Below, one piece after another: positions 1-12,400 of a DNA stretch of 64,000 bases. The notes beneath the pieces were generated by a model that saw only the letters and a list, made by a program, of their open reading frames with translations, was not told the origin of the DNA and did no database searches. Position 1 is the first letter of the stretch, and every line of letters starts with the position of its first letter. A program made the position numbers and the translations under genes. The DNA lies in the NCBI GenBank assembly GCA_030544235.1, contig CM060470.1, forward strand, positions 11,495,356-11,559,355. The letters are read 5' to 3'. The stretch is from Lepturacanthus savala (lineage: Eukaryota; Chordata; Actinopteri; Scombriformes; Trichiuridae).

Positions 1-174
1 GATTTCATGGATATAATCATATCGGTTGAGTCACTAACAATCATTTTTTCCCATTTTGTCTTATTTTCTTTGCAGAAAATTGCATTTTTTATTGGCTATT
101 ATAGTAAATATGCCCATAAAAACATATTTATCCTATGTGCATAATTCTATTTTGGGGGATTATTCTAAAAAACG
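1..174. repeat. Partial copy of a TTAA-flanked MITE, cut by the window start
   Basis: The stretch aligns by eye with the interior of the complete element at 9695-10200. Shared blocks include a run reading GCAGAAAAT-GCATTTT, then GGCTATTATAGT, then GCCCATAAA, in the same order and orientation. Only the middle part is present because the window begins inside it, and at about 175 it meets a second TTAA-flanked element. No coding capacity is visible. Assignment to a non-autonomous piggyBac-like group is inferred from the complete copies. Confidence 0.55.
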
Positions 175-624
175 TTAAACTCTAGGGTCCCCCTGTAGGG
201 AGACCCTCAGATTGCTCCGCTAATCATGTACAAATATAGTCAAGCTATACATCAAATTAAACAGGAGAACCTCCGCTACAAGCGCATATAAGTCATATTA
301 ACGCACACCAAACACAACTCCAACACCAAGCAGATTAATTAACAAATATGAAAATCGGTATACGATCATAAAGCCGACCCACTCGCCACATTTTGATGAC
401 TAGCGCTCTGATACTTCATGTTACACAAACAAATGACATCTCATATGAAAGCTGAGACTTTGACGAGTCCAACGGTACCATCAGTGTAGCTTTATGACAA
501 AAATAAATAATAATAAATGGCCGTTTTGTGTCGACCAACATCTGTGTTTTTTCCAGACATACCGTACGCTACTTACTATGGGTATGTCCTAAACCTAATA
601 AAAGGCTGGAGTTCAAGGGGTTAA
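175..624. mobile_element. TTAA-flanked non-autonomous element (piggyBac-like MITE), subfamily B
   Basis: The element starts TTAAACTCTAGGGTCC and ends CTGGAGTTCAAGGGGTTAA, so its ends are imperfect inverted repeats, each bounded by TTAA. The copy at 15148-15584 has the same design (TTAACCTCTTAAACTCTAAGG at one end, CCTAGAGCTTAAGGGGTTAA at the other) and a similar GGTCCCCC block just inside the left end. Neither encodes a protein. TTAA target sites are characteristic of piggyBac transposons; calling this piggyBac-derived is inference from the flanks alone. Confidence 0.6.
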
Positions 625-1865
625 AACCTTTTGTCTAAGTTGTGTACTATCATGTAAAAAAAAAAAAATCTGCATTTTGATTTTTTATTTTAAGTATAAA
701 ACGACAGTCATAGATTTAAAGGCTCATAGACATTTACTGTGTATTCTACAGCAAATACTGTATGCCTGGATATATAGGATCTCCATATTAATCTCAAATA
801 TTGTGCATTTATCTGTTGAAATAAGAAAAAAATACACCTACAAAGGTCTGGGTGTTGAAAACGCCTCTGCCCCTTTCTGTCTTTATTAAAGATCAAGATA
901 AAGGTCGGAGTTATTTTTAGGCCACGTTACATTTAAGGACAGGTTCGCAAATTGTTCAAGTCCGTTTTAAAACAGTCTGGTGTCCATGCGAACGCCGAAA
1001 GATGTTTTCCCCCTGGCGTACAGTACGTGTAAATCTATATAATTTCGCCCAGTTATTAACTCATTTCACCGAGCTGCTCCACAATCGTTCCACATGTCCC
1101 CCTGGCAACCGCGAAGTACCGCCTGGCGAGCACGAAGCCTTGCCGGGAAACGCTGCTTTGCAGGGAACGCGAGAGGCCGACCCCGCATAGGTCATCAGTC
1201 AGTCACAGCGCTGACACGCACAGACAAACTACCACTCACAGCTAAAGCCAATTTACAGCCTCCAGTTCACCTAACAGCATGACTTTGAACTGCAGAAGGA
1301 AAAAAAAAAAAAAAAAGATAAGTACCCAGAGGAAACCCACGCAGCTTCACACAGAAAAAAAAAAAAAAACACACACACTTTCTCACTGCGAGGTGACAGT
1401 TGTCACCTGAACAACTGCGGAATGATTACCAGAGTGCCTTGAAGTGAAATATTTTTGTCGACTTTTGTTTTCTCCGCTTCTTCACACACACACACACACA
1501 CACGGACCCTTCCACTGAAATGCACATTTCACACCGGGATCGTTTCGTGTAGTTGGCGGAGAGTGGCGGCGGCGTGACACGTGATGTGTGTTGCGGCTCG
1601 TTCTGACATTTGACATCGTGGGCATCAAATCCAGAATCTCCAGAAGGCACTTTGGTTCCAATAACATCAATTCATCACCTGTACGGTTGGTTGGACCGTA
1701 TCTGCGCTTGTACTTTAAAGGTGCCTGCTTATTTCAATTTTAAAGTAGGTTTTGTGAATTTATGATAATTAATTTATGATTTAAATCAGTTTAAATCTAG
1801 ACAAAGAAAGAAAGGGTATCTCCAAATTCTTCAGAATAAACCAACTTGGCAACAAAATATTATAA
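625..1865. other. Intergenic stretch with no recognised gene
   Basis: No convincing coding region was seen. The part around 920-1015 resembles 23540-23640 in actr3 intron 1 (shared phrasing around GGTGTCCAT...GAACNCCGA), so it is a dispersed repeat fragment. Poly(A) tracts lie near 1300 and 1355 and a short (CA)n run at about 1484-1502. Small frames at 1002-1282 overlap this material and look like chance. Confidence 0.5.
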
Positions 1866-2230
1866 AGGGTGACACGGTGGCGCAGGGGTTAGCGCTGTTG
1901 CCTCACAGCAAGAAGGTCACAGGTTCAAGACCTCCTTGGTCCTGGGTCTGGGACCTTTCTGTGTGGAGTTTGCATGTTCTCCCCGTGTCTGCGTGGGTTT
2001 TCACCGGGTACTCAGGCTTCCTCCCACAGTCCAAAAACATGCTGAGGTTAATTGTTGACTCTAAATTGCCCATAGGTGCGAGTGTGTGAATGAATGGTGT
2101 GTGTGCCCCACAATTGGCTGGCGACCATCTGGGGTGGTCAGGGTGTATCCCTGCCTCGCACTGGGATTGGCTCCAGCAGACCCCTGCGACCCTAATGAGG
2201 AATAAGCAGGTATAGAAAATGACTGACTGA
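1866..2230 (+). mobile_element. tRNA-derived SINE, full-length-looking copy
   Basis: The head carries tRNA-like internal promoter boxes: an A-box-like TGGCGCAGGGGTTAGCGC at the left end and a perfect B box, GGTTCAAGACC, about 45 bases on. The tail contains the familiar fish motifs GTGGAGTTTGCATGTTCTCC and CTAAATTGCCCATAGGTG and ends in a CTGACTGACT repeat. Two more copies lie at 27826-28055 (plus) and 23083-23310 (minus). It is a retroposed element and not a functional tRNA gene, since the region after the B box does not fold back as an acceptor stem. Confidence 0.75.
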
Positions 2231-3608
2231 CTTATTCTGACCCTATAAATTTCCTCTAAAACATGCATTTTGCCAAACAGCCAAACGCTCCACTATGTTA
2301 GCTCTGGCATGATTAGCTTTAATTAGAGATTTCCACTGAAAGCAGCCTTGATAAACCTCAGAAGACTCAACCATAATATAGAAGTTGCAGGTCTGGGGAG
2401 GGAAATCCATGAGACTCTCAGTGACATCTTTTATATAACAGCCATATGATAACTTGTGCGTCTTTAAAATATAGGCCTTGTTATAATCTATAATCAAAAG
2501 ATCAAAATCTGTTAGAAACCCAAAGATGTTGAGTTGCCGTCATAAAAAACAGGAAAACCTGTAAATAATGACTACCTGTAAATTAGCTTTAATCTCAATG
2601 TAAGATATGTCATGATTGTGACAATGTGTTACCATTTTCAGTCGGTCAACTGTTTGATTAATCATCTCAGCTCTAAAGTACTGAGAATCAAAATTTCTTT
2701 TAGCTTCAACAACATGTCTGGGAGGGGTTGAGTCAAGCCAAGTTACATATATAGCGCTGGGACTTTAATAAAGTATGTGAGTCACTCGGGGAGGAAACGC
2801 CACCCTGAATCATCTTCTGACCAGGAGAAGCAGGCTGTTGAGGTTCCAGGAGGCATGGAATCATTTACAGCTGCATTTGAGCAGTACTCTTTCTTCTATC
2901 AGTCTCACTTCTCTGGGCTCACACTCACGCAGAAAAGGAGGCAGCTGGGTTCTAAATTCCCCTGAAGGCTCCAGCCAGGGCTCTCAAGTCTTTTAATCAT
3001 CACTTTCGCTATCTAGTGGCCTGACCGCTGCGGAGGCGGTGGCATTTTTCTCCTCATCAGACGCTCGGTCTGCTTCATTGGCTCAAGAGGACAAACGCCT
3101 GTCCGGCGGACAGGAGTTCAGGGGAGGATGTTTGGGCAAAATATCCTCCAGCAAGGTTTCAGTCTGAAAACTAAATATGGTGTAAAATATTAATGCTGCA
3201 AAATATTAAAGTACTTCTGAAATGGAAAAAATGTCTTTTTTAGTCCACATCCCTGGTCATATCACTCACCATTTTAGCTGAAAAAAAATGCTTTGTATTT
3301 TTCTATCAAAATTCAATGACACTTTCTTCTGATGTATGGCACTCATCACCTCGCCCACGGGAAATTCATCTAATAGTATGGTCCAGTCAAATTTGTCCCA
3401 ATATTTTTGTTGCCAAACTCAAAATCGGGAAGGAAAAAAATGGATATACGGAAAAGGGTTGGTGCAAACATCCTCTAATGCTGAGCCAGGAAATCAAGAT
3501 GTGAAAATGTCTATATGAGTTCCAAGTAAGTTCATCTCTGCTGTGATTCCTGTCGATGCTGGTTCTGCCAAAGTTGTGTCTGCTGATGGTCTGGAGAAAT
3601 TTGAGGGG
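2231..3608. other. Intergenic stretch with no recognised gene
   Basis: The stretch is mostly AT-rich. A short frame at 2777-2965 and the more GC-rich DNA at 2780-3130 have no family I recognise and no supporting splice structure or partner exon. I see no RNA gene or clear repeat. Confidence 0.4.
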
Positions 3609-3697
3609 GCTTTCACACCAACAGCAGTTGGTCCGCACCAAACGGTCCGTTCGAACCAAAGGTGCTGAGTTTGGTTAGTTTTTGTTGGTGTGAAAGC
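3609..3697. repeat. Short foldback element with perfect 15-bp inverted ends
   Basis: The first 15 bases (GCTTTCACACCAACA, 3609-3623) are the exact reverse complement of the last 15 (TGTTGGTGTGAAAGC, 3683-3697). Inside are TTGGTCCGCACC and GGTTAGTTTTT blocks typical of short fish DNA-transposon derivatives. The similar GGTCC/ACCAAA-rich sequence to about 3830 may be a longer part of the same element. No protein is encoded. Confidence 0.6.
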
Positions 3698-4145
3698 ATC
3701 AATCGAGTGGAATGAGACGTACAAATAAAGGTCGTCTCGGTTCATTTGGCTCCTCACCAAAAGACAAACTTTGGTGCAGTCCCTCTGGTGAGGATGCGGA
3801 CTCTGGTCCAAACTCTGGGGATACTAATTATTTCATAGCCTACCTTGTGGGTCTTTGGAACAATATGACCTCATTCATGAAAATAGTCTACTTTTGCATC
3901 TTCAGTGAGTCCAGACCATCCGCAGATTGGATATTTTGCCAAAAATGTCCAATACACGAAGATAAGAGCAAGTAGCGATGGCCAAACATGTCCTTTCATA
4001 AAGAGTCAGAATTGGCGCCAAACCGAAAATTGGACCAATTTTGGTTTGTTTGCAGATGGAGTCTATATGCTAATTAGTAACAGTTTTGTTGTATTGTGTG
4101 GATCAAATAATAAAACTAGGGGTGTTAAAGCACCTTAATGTAGAA
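3698..4145. other. Intergenic, probably repeat-derived
   Basis: The first ~130 bases continue the theme of the preceding foldback element. The rest has no recognisable gene, RNA or repeat. Small frames at 3712-3975 and 3905-4138 have no family resemblance. Confidence 0.35.
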
Positions 4146-5575
4146 AAGGTTCAGGCTTCATTCACTTGTTTGAAGTCCTCGGAAAAGTAGACCATGCGAA
4201 TTTGTTAATTCCTCAAACTGTCCCTGATGTTTTAGTCCTCGCGGAGATTTGGCTTAAGAATTCTGTCAATTACTCTGAGATTTCCATGAGTGACTTTAAT
4301 AGTTTCCAGGATAAACGGAGCTGACTGCCCATAACTCTGTCAGTGGAGCTGGTTATAGGCCTCCTCTGGCTGATGCCTGGTCCTTTGACGACCTCGCAGA
4401 ATGTCAGCATTATAACTCTGAAACCAGTCTTCTGGGAGATTTTAATTCTGATTGGCTTAATCCCTCATCAAGATACCTGAAGGAGATCTCGTCAAGCCTA
4501 AATCTTTCTTAGTTAGTCAGTGAACTGACGAGACTGACTGTGAAAGAACCCATTAAAATCGACTCCTATTGACCTGATTTGAAGAGATCTTGCCAAATCT
4601 CTTCAACTACTTTCCTTGATTTGAGGATCAGTGCCCAATTATATCAGGGAGTGTCATTTTATGTTATCCTAAAGAGGAATGATCTCTTTAATAGTGATCA
4701 GACCTCTGGAATCCCTGATATTGAATGTATATTCTGCAAATATACATTCCAGTCCTCGGGTTGCCACTAATTTATGAGCAGTGTTCATCAAGTGAGTAAA
4801 GCACCACCTGACTGGGTTTATTCAGACTGATTTGTAACATATAATCTGCTCTGGTACGGAAGGTAAAGTCTGCTCATGATGACGAGTTGGTCTCTAGCTC
4901 CCTCTCAGCTCCTAAGAAGTTCTGGAAAGCCGTGAAATGCAGCAATAATTCTTGTCAATTCTCTACCCGCCCAGCTTAATCTCAGTGATTCGAGATCAGA
5001 TTGGAATTTGTAACCGCCTTAAGCAGCCCTGTTGCTGCTGCTGGCCACCTTTTAGATCATCGAGCCGGCCGTTCTCCTGTGAAGTAAGTGCCGTTCTGTG
5101 GTCTCTTCTCACAACTGATCCTAGAAAATCAATAGGTGAAGATACACTGGAACCCTTTTTTTTTCCCCCTCTGCCTCTCGTCCATCTCGATTGCTGGACA
5201 ATTAACCTATATATTCAATCTCTCCTTTTCACTTGGCACAATTCCCCCTTTGCCTAGAAATCCGCTGCCTGCACAAGGGCGGTGATAGATGTGACCCGAA
5301 CAACGACAGACCAATTTCGAAGCTCCTATCTTGTCTGGACAAAAATTCTGGAGTCACTAATTAACCTACAGCTCAAAGATTTTCTCTTGTCTGATTCAGT
5401 ACACCAGTCAGGGGGATCAGGCCACAGCATAGTATTATCTCTGCCACCACTTTGGTGGGGACAAAAAAACATCCTTTATGCCTTGGATGAGAAATAACAT
5501 TGTGCTGAGATATCTGTTGCTTCCTCCGAGGCATTTGATATTGTAGGCGAGTGGTTTCCAAACTTTGAAATCCCC
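4146..5575 (+). mobile_element. Degraded non-LTR retrotransposon (LINE) fragment
   Basis: Conceptual translation across several frames shows fragments of a LINE ORF2. One is an endonuclease-like phrase near 4235-4270 (VLVLAEIWLKNSV). Another is a LLGDFNSDW-like phrase near 4430-4455, followed by a T-R-L-T-V run and an I-D-S/P-D-L region. A third is a reverse-transcriptase-like segment near 5285-5410 (KILESLINLQLKDFL then HQSG). Stops and frameshifts interrupt all of them, so no functional protein exists. Order and spacing fit a plus-strand copy of the L2/CR1/Rex group, but the exact clade cannot be fixed by eye. Confidence 0.65.
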
Positions 5576-6629
5576 TGAAATTAACTACGCCCAATTACAC
5601 ACCAACTGCGTATGCCATTATATTTCATGCTTTAACCATGTAAATGTTACTCGCTGTAACCTTAGGCTACTAATGGTTGCTGATCTCAAGAGAGAGAGGG
5701 TATCTTTATGCCAAATTAAAAAGACAAATCGGTTAATTGGTGTGGGGAAAATTGAAGTAATGAGGGGGGAAAAAAACATTGAAATACGACAGATGCCCAG
5801 ACCGGGTCAGTTTGTACCATTTTTTTTCCCATCTGCTAAAGTGCAAGTACAACTCTAGTGAAACGGAAAACCGGTGAGTAATACAAACAATACACGTCTT
5901 TAAATGCACACCAACCAAATAAGTGTTTTGTTGTAGACTTTCAACCGGGGCTATGATGAATGATGCACAGACCATTTGCAAAGCGTTTGAGCTGCAAGTC
6001 GTCCTCGGGCAGCAAAGGCATTTACTGGCGTAATACATGCTATTTTCGTTTCTATACTAAGCCGGAAAAGGGGAGGGGAGGTGGCGAGGAGAGCGGCACA
6101 GACATAGGTTAGAGCTAGACAATGCACTGACACACTATGAAAATTGATTATTCTCCAAGAGTGACAAATGTTTTGGCCTTGCAGGATTAATGGTATTGTC
6201 TGTTGTATTTTCTGTTCTTCACTGAGCCTGAACAGCGCACAGGAGAAGAGAGGTGAGAAAGAAAAGAGACTAAAAAGAGACCTTAAATACAGCACGCGTG
6301 TGCTACAGCAGGTGAGAACAGGATTTTCTGGGATTCTAGGGCTTTGTATCAATGGTCTGTGTGGTAAAGAAATATAATAGTTTGTCATACAACTGCCGCG
6401 TGTATGAAAGTTAACTTGACATGGGATTGTCACCTGAACTCATACAGGTGGTTGTTGTGTGTACAGAAGCAACATATTTTAGCTTCAGCAAAGATCACAT
6501 TAAGCACAAACAGTAGAGGTTTCTCTTCTGGGTTTTATCTCGTGTTGCATCATTATACAGAACGTGTTTTTACTTGAAACAATGAAACTTGTGCAATGTT
6601 GTGGGGCGGCTCCACGGAAATGTCAACCA
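5576..6629. other. Intergenic stretch with no recognised gene
   Basis: A 160-codon minus-strand frame at 5951-6433 is the longest open stretch. It has no recognisable domain, is rich in Ser, Leu and Pro, and lacks splice or promoter context. I take it as chance. No RNA gene or clear element was identified. Confidence 0.4.
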
Positions 6630-6976
6630 TTAACCCATTGAAGAGTATGAGCCTTTAAGACTACTGTCATTTTATACTAATAAAAAATCAAAATGTTACT
6701 CATACAGCTTTATTTTCTTTCTAAAAAAATTAAGTTTCCAAGTACTTCCTGTCACATGATGTCATTGACTTCCTGCCCTTCCTGCTGAGAACATAGTTTT
6801 TTGTTTATTGACATATTTGGGCAGGCAGCATCTATAATTGCTAGACATTAAAATACTCCCTTCTAGGAGTAGAAAATGGAAAACAAATATATACATGACA
6901 TGATTCTTGTGACCGAACAGATAAAAAAAATATATGCATGAAATCTTAGATAAAAATCTGGGCTTAAATGGGTTAA
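6630..6976 (-). mobile_element. TTAA-flanked MITE, subfamily A, inverted copy
   Basis: The stretch starts TTAACCCATTGAAGAG and ends CTTAAATGGGTTAA, giving TTAA at both ends and imperfect terminal inverted repeats. Internal blocks match 9695-10200 in the opposite orientation. For example ATGCATGAAATCTTAGATAA here is the inverse of the ATTTCATGCATA block there, and both contain a GACAGGAAGT/ACTTCCTGTC pair near the middle. It is shorter than the 506-bp copy, so it carries internal deletions. Confidence 0.65.
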
Positions 6977-8430
6977 TCTGCCCATAACATGTACGTCTCA
7001 ACAGTGGATCACCTATTTTTTGGGGGTAATATAGAGCCTTCTGTTCGGATATTTTAAAAAGAGTTCCAACTAAAAAAAGTAGTGCTCCATAACATAACAG
7101 CACTATTTGCATGCAAAAAATGCATTTTTTTTTAAAGGTGTTGTGTGGGTATTACAGACACGAACATTACACCACACAATGATATTTTATCCGTTGGAAA
7201 GGTGATACAAAGACTTTTTAAGATGTGTTTATTCACCCTGAAAAACTTCCATTTTCATCACATCCATCACACGAGGTTTCTTTGCCACTTTTCGCTCAAA
7301 ACATTTCATATCGTGGGCTTATGTTTACCTCATTAAGTCAAAAATAAGTCTTTTAAAAATGTCAAATCTAATTCATCAATGTCAGGTTTAGTTTTCAGTT
7401 TTCAGTATGAATGTCACATCCATAACGCCGAATTCACCCTGTGTTCTGTAATAGCGAAAAGTTCGAATTAGATTTGAACTAACTTAAATATGTAGGAGTT
7501 AAACAATTACATTGACTGAATAATTACATACATAATTAATTTAACAAAAATAGCAGGTGAGTAATTCCATCCTAATGTATTTAAGTAGAAACCTCTTGCA
7601 AAATTAAAGTAAATTCTACTCAAAAATAATTATTCTGCAAAAATATCGTCTGATCCATTAAAATATATTCATACAATCAACGCAGAAATATAGACAATTT
7701 ATTTATTGCAATCACTGGAGATAATATAATTAAGTAATTTCAACAAAATATTTTCTTAGTTTTCATTCTCTTTTCTATTAATCTGCCTTTTCACAGTTAG
7801 TTATGGAATAACTAAAAGTATTTATATAATTATATCTAACACAGATAATTAACTTACTGTATCTAATTAAATAAGGTCATTTTAAGAATGTATAAGAAGT
7901 GTTTATGTAAAACTGACACATTTTTTTTTTACTTCCCTAAGACGTGAACAGGATGCCACACATTAGAGCTACAGGTAACCCTGCACAGCACGCTGCTCCC
8001 GTCGCCAAATGGCACAGACCCGGATACAACTAAATTCAATTAACTCTCCTCAGCGTGATCATCAGGCTACTTGCAATGTGCCAGCCCTTTGTGGAGGAGA
8101 CAAAGCCCAGAATCTCTCCTGTGGATCACCAACAGGTGCCTCTTTTTAACAATCGACTGCATAGAACAATGGAGGCAACGGCCGTGACATCACCTGTTGG
8201 TTTGTAGGCAAAACCCCAACAACAGTGCCAGGCTTTGAAGAGGGAAGGGGGGGAAAAAAAAAAGTCGTTTCCCTGTAGGCCCCAATGTTAAAACGCCCGA
8301 ATTTGTAGCTTAGTTTTGGTCTTTTTCCTATTACTGACAATTGCATAAGATGTGGATTTATGACCGAGCATTTGCACATTTTAAATAAAGTAACAAAGAG
8401 GACAACAGGGCTTAGAAACAAATTTGAGCC
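6977..8430. other. AT-rich intergenic DNA downstream of actr3
   Basis: The region is strongly AT-rich with no open frame of note and no recognised repeat end. It lies beyond the predicted polyadenylation site of actr3. A slightly more balanced patch at 7960-8160 shows nothing identifiable. Confidence 0.4.
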
Positions 8431-8436
8431 TTTATT
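8431..8436 (-). terminator. Probable poly(A) signal of actr3
   Basis: TTTATT on the plus strand reads AATAAA on the minus strand, about 1.05 kb past the actr3 stop. The DNA just beyond it in the minus direction reads TGTTGTCCTCTTTGTTAC, a suitable U/GU-rich downstream element. The 3' UTR would then run 8410-9482 and include a CT-rich stretch near 9255-9280 and a TCG/CGT triplet run near 9050. Confidence 0.5.
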
Positions 8437-9482
8437 GGAATGTTGCAAGGCATTAAATACACAAATCCCATTCTTTTAATAATTTGGTATTTAATAATAA
8501 AAAAAAAAAAAAAAAACAATACTGGTCTGACAGTCGCTCTTGTTCAGTTTCATCTTTATATCCTCCGGAAATCCTCTCTGGGTTTTTTCACTGCGTCGCA
8601 GAGGTGGAAACCTGACACTGTCTGAAGTGTGTATTAATGCATGAAGAATTAAAGGGCTGACAGCGATGACACGTGGGGAATAATAGAATACCTAAAATTC
8701 AGGAACATACTGCGGATCAAAGCTGCATCATGGGTTAAAGCGGTCACTTGCTCGTATTGGTATCTCACCTTTTTTTTGTTTTTTTGTTTTTCACCCCTGA
8801 TTTCCAAAGTTTTACATATAAAACCTTTTTTGTATGAAATATAAACAAGCTCTAACCGTGATACACAGACTTGAAGCTGAAAAAAAAAAAATGCAGAAAC
8901 ATAAAAGAAGACAGTAATAATATGTTCTAAACGTGTCAATGATCACATAATGTCATGTTCTATAAACATAAATAATATGTTCTGGTGTCATGAGATTTCT
9001 ATCAATGCTTTTGTCATTATTTAGGCCTCCACCCGAAACCACCTATAATCGTCGTCGCCGTCGTCGTCACTCGCTGCGTGTCGCTCAACAGATCCAGAAA
9101 TATTCTTTAACGTCGTTTTGGCTTTCCAACCGTTTTTTTTTTTTCCCTCATTTTGGAAAAGAAAGAAAGAAAAAGAAACAAAAATAAAAAAGGAACATTC
9201 ACACAAAAAATCCCAGCCCTTCTGTGTTTGATCTGGTCTCTCTCTCGCTCTCTTCCCCCCTCCTCCTCCTCCTCCTCCTTTTCATATTCTGGATCCCCTT
9301 TCTCGTCCCTCACATCCGTAGCTGAACATGTAATCAAAAAGCATAGAAGCACCACCAGCCCTCCCGCATCCAGAGCCGCTGCCCCCATCCCCTCCCCTCC
9401 TCCCTCCCCTCCCCTCCCACTCCAGCCCCTCCCCGCCGCTGTTAGACTTTGGAGCGGATCCGTGCTTCGGGGGGGTCCAAAG

Positions 9483-12400
9483 TTAAGACATGACTCCGAA
9501 CACGGGATTGTGGCGACAGATGCTCGGCCCGATCTCTTCGTAGTCCTTTTTGGTGTGGCAAACCTGGTAGAACTCAGGCTGTGGAGAGGAAGACCGAGAT
9601 GAAGGTGAGCGCTAAACACATTAACTTTTAAAAAAAAGAACAGATTTCCTTCAGCAGGTGTTAATTCTATTCATTCAGACATGTTTCGTTCATTTTAACC
9701 CATTTAAACCTATGAGCCGCTACGTCTATGACTATACTTTTCCTATTCAAACCCAGATTTTTCCAAAGATTTCATGCATATATTTATATGCATGACTCAC
9801 TAACAGCCGTGTTATGTAGCTATTGTTTCCATTTTGTACTATTTATTTATTTTTGCAGAAAATAGCATTTTAATGGCTATTATAGTTGTCGCTGCCCATA
9901 AACAAAAACCTATTTATCACATATAAAAATAATTTTATTTTTTAATCTATTCTCGAGACTTCAATGATTAAATAGATATATACATGTCAGGGTTGAAAGT
10001 CATAATAATCGAAATAAAATGACCGTATTCTGGGAGGGTTTGTATTTACCACGTTCTAGGAAGGAAGGGACAGGAAGTCGATGGCGTCATATGACAGGAA
10101 GTACTTAGAAACATGTCTAAATTGTCTACTATGATGTCATAGAGAAAAAAAAAAAAAGCTGTGAGTAACATTTAGATGCTCATAGGTTTCAAAGGGTTAA
10201 ACAAACAGCTGTGCTGCTGTTGCTGAGCAAAGTAGAACCTCCTTTGCACCAAAGGGAGGCAGATGTTTTATATTATGTAAAAGCTGTGAAGTACAAGCTG
10301 AAAAAGAGAACAACAGTATCCAACAGGGAGAAAGTCATCTTGCTTTAGTTTTCTACTTAGGGAGAGAACATCTTCGCCATATACGCATCAAATCATTTCA
10401 TTTTAATTTGTTTGCATAAAGCAGACATTAGCACCACTTCGAAAGACATTAGTGGCACGACCCATTCGTTTCAATGAGATGGTGCACGGTGGCACAGTGG
10501 GGGGTCTCGGTGGTGGATCATAATGTATGTTTTTTAACACGGGAAAGTTTTTTTTTTAAGTCTCGGCTGTCAGTAACAGCTGCTGCGCGACACTAAAAGC
10601 GACGCGTGCTTGAAAAGCCCACATATTACCACGGATCTCACGAAAACAAACATCCATCCAGTGGAGGACAGGGCTGGGTATTGGCGGGGACGTCATATGA
10701 TATGATACATATCAGGTTTTACAGCAATATGACACATATTGCAATATACTACTGTATAAAACTGTACAAGTGTGTGATGCATGTAGACTACACAGGTGGT
10801 AACATATATGTGAGGCGATTATTCCACTACTGGAGACCGAGTGCACTGCTGAGGACAGTTGGAGACCTAATGAGCTGCTTTGTTTTGACAATGAAGCTGC
10901 TTTCTTTGAACGGTTTCGGAAAAAAAAAAGTCGAGACGTGAACATTGTGTTCAGTGACGATGATAAATGCGGTGTCCTTTACCCTTCGATACAACCGCTA
11001 ACAGAACACTGTCCTCGTCCCCTCAGGCAGCGGGAGCTTGTTCACGTCGTGTCTCTGCCCGCTCCGATGAAGTTTAAGACCTCTCTTTCTTCCTTTCAAT
11101 TTAAGATCCTTTTTGATGTTTGACATTTTGTGTTGTAATTATCTACAGCTTAAAACGCGATGACAACGGAGCGGATTTCAGTAAAGGACGGATTTGGAAG
11201 TTGTAAATGTGAAGCGCTAAGCCTGCTTTAACCGAGAAACCCGAGCGACTGTGCACATCGGGGGAACAAATTGATTAAGTTTAACGTTAATTAGCGTTTT
11301 GTGGATTTGACCTTTTTACAAAGTGACGTTCCTGGTGGGTAAAATGATCAGCTTCGCTCACACAAGTAATTAATATGGGAGAAGCGAAGAATAATGAAAT
11401 GACTACAGAGTTCACTTCCAGTCAAGTTGAAAATGAACAAAAAAAAAAAAAAAAGACAAAATGTTGCTCCTGACAACAATTTCCCATCATGTTTGTGTGG
11501 TGCTGTCATGTCTGGAATACTCACAGTTGATGCTAACATGGATCCACCGAACCAAACTGCATATCTCTGCATATGATGGGTGATAACTTGGACATCGATT
11601 GGTTTGGGCTGAGGAGAGAAGGGTTAGAGGTCAGGTACACTCACTCATATGCTAGCAGAATAAGTTTTATACAGCAAAAGCTAAATCCACTTTCACACAA
11701 CAATCCTATCTACACTCTACACCGAGATGCTACGCCATCTTTTATTCCGGATTTTTATTTCGGCTGCTTTTTCTTGGTTTATGATACAACAAATTGGTTT
11801 TTATCTGTTTTATGATTTGTCTCTTTTTTCTATTTAAAGTTGCTCCCCTTGTGAAGTGCTTTTCAATGCAGCTTTTGATAAGTGCTCCATGGATACGAAA
11901 ATATCACTGATACACAAAGTCTTTCCGTTGGAAAACGCAATGCATCTCTGTTGAAACCAATTGTTCTGAACATAACCTGCGAGATTTTCTTGGCAACAGA
12001 ACGAATCTGTTTAACCATCTATCATCAAAGCACAAAATCACTCATGCTGAATAAATGTATTGTGTAGCTAAAAAAAAAATAATCGTTTGAGTTATCGTGA
12101 TCTCAACATTGAACAAAATAATCGATTTTTTTTTTTCTATAATCAAACACATGCACTGCCGTTCAAAAGTCTGGTGTCACCCAGACAATTTTGTGTTTTC
12201 CATGAAAACTCACACTTTTATTCACCACCATGAGTTGTAAAATGAATAGAAAATATAGTCAAGACGATGACAAGGTTAGAAACAATGATTTATTTTTTAA
12301 ATAATATTTTTTGTCCTTTCAAACTTTGCTTTCATCAAAAGGAAGGTCAATTTTATAGCTTCTCTAACCGGCTAATCTAATTTCAGTTGTGCTAAGCTGT

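Noticed and set aside
5951..6433. 160-codon minus frame
   Set aside because: No recognisable motif, no splice or promoter context, and composition expected of random translation.
9107..9619. Open frames of 149 and 170 codons on both strands
   Set aside because: They overlap the last actr3 exon and its C/T-rich 3' UTR. Composition is low-complexity (Ser/Pro or Glu/Arg runs) with no domain.
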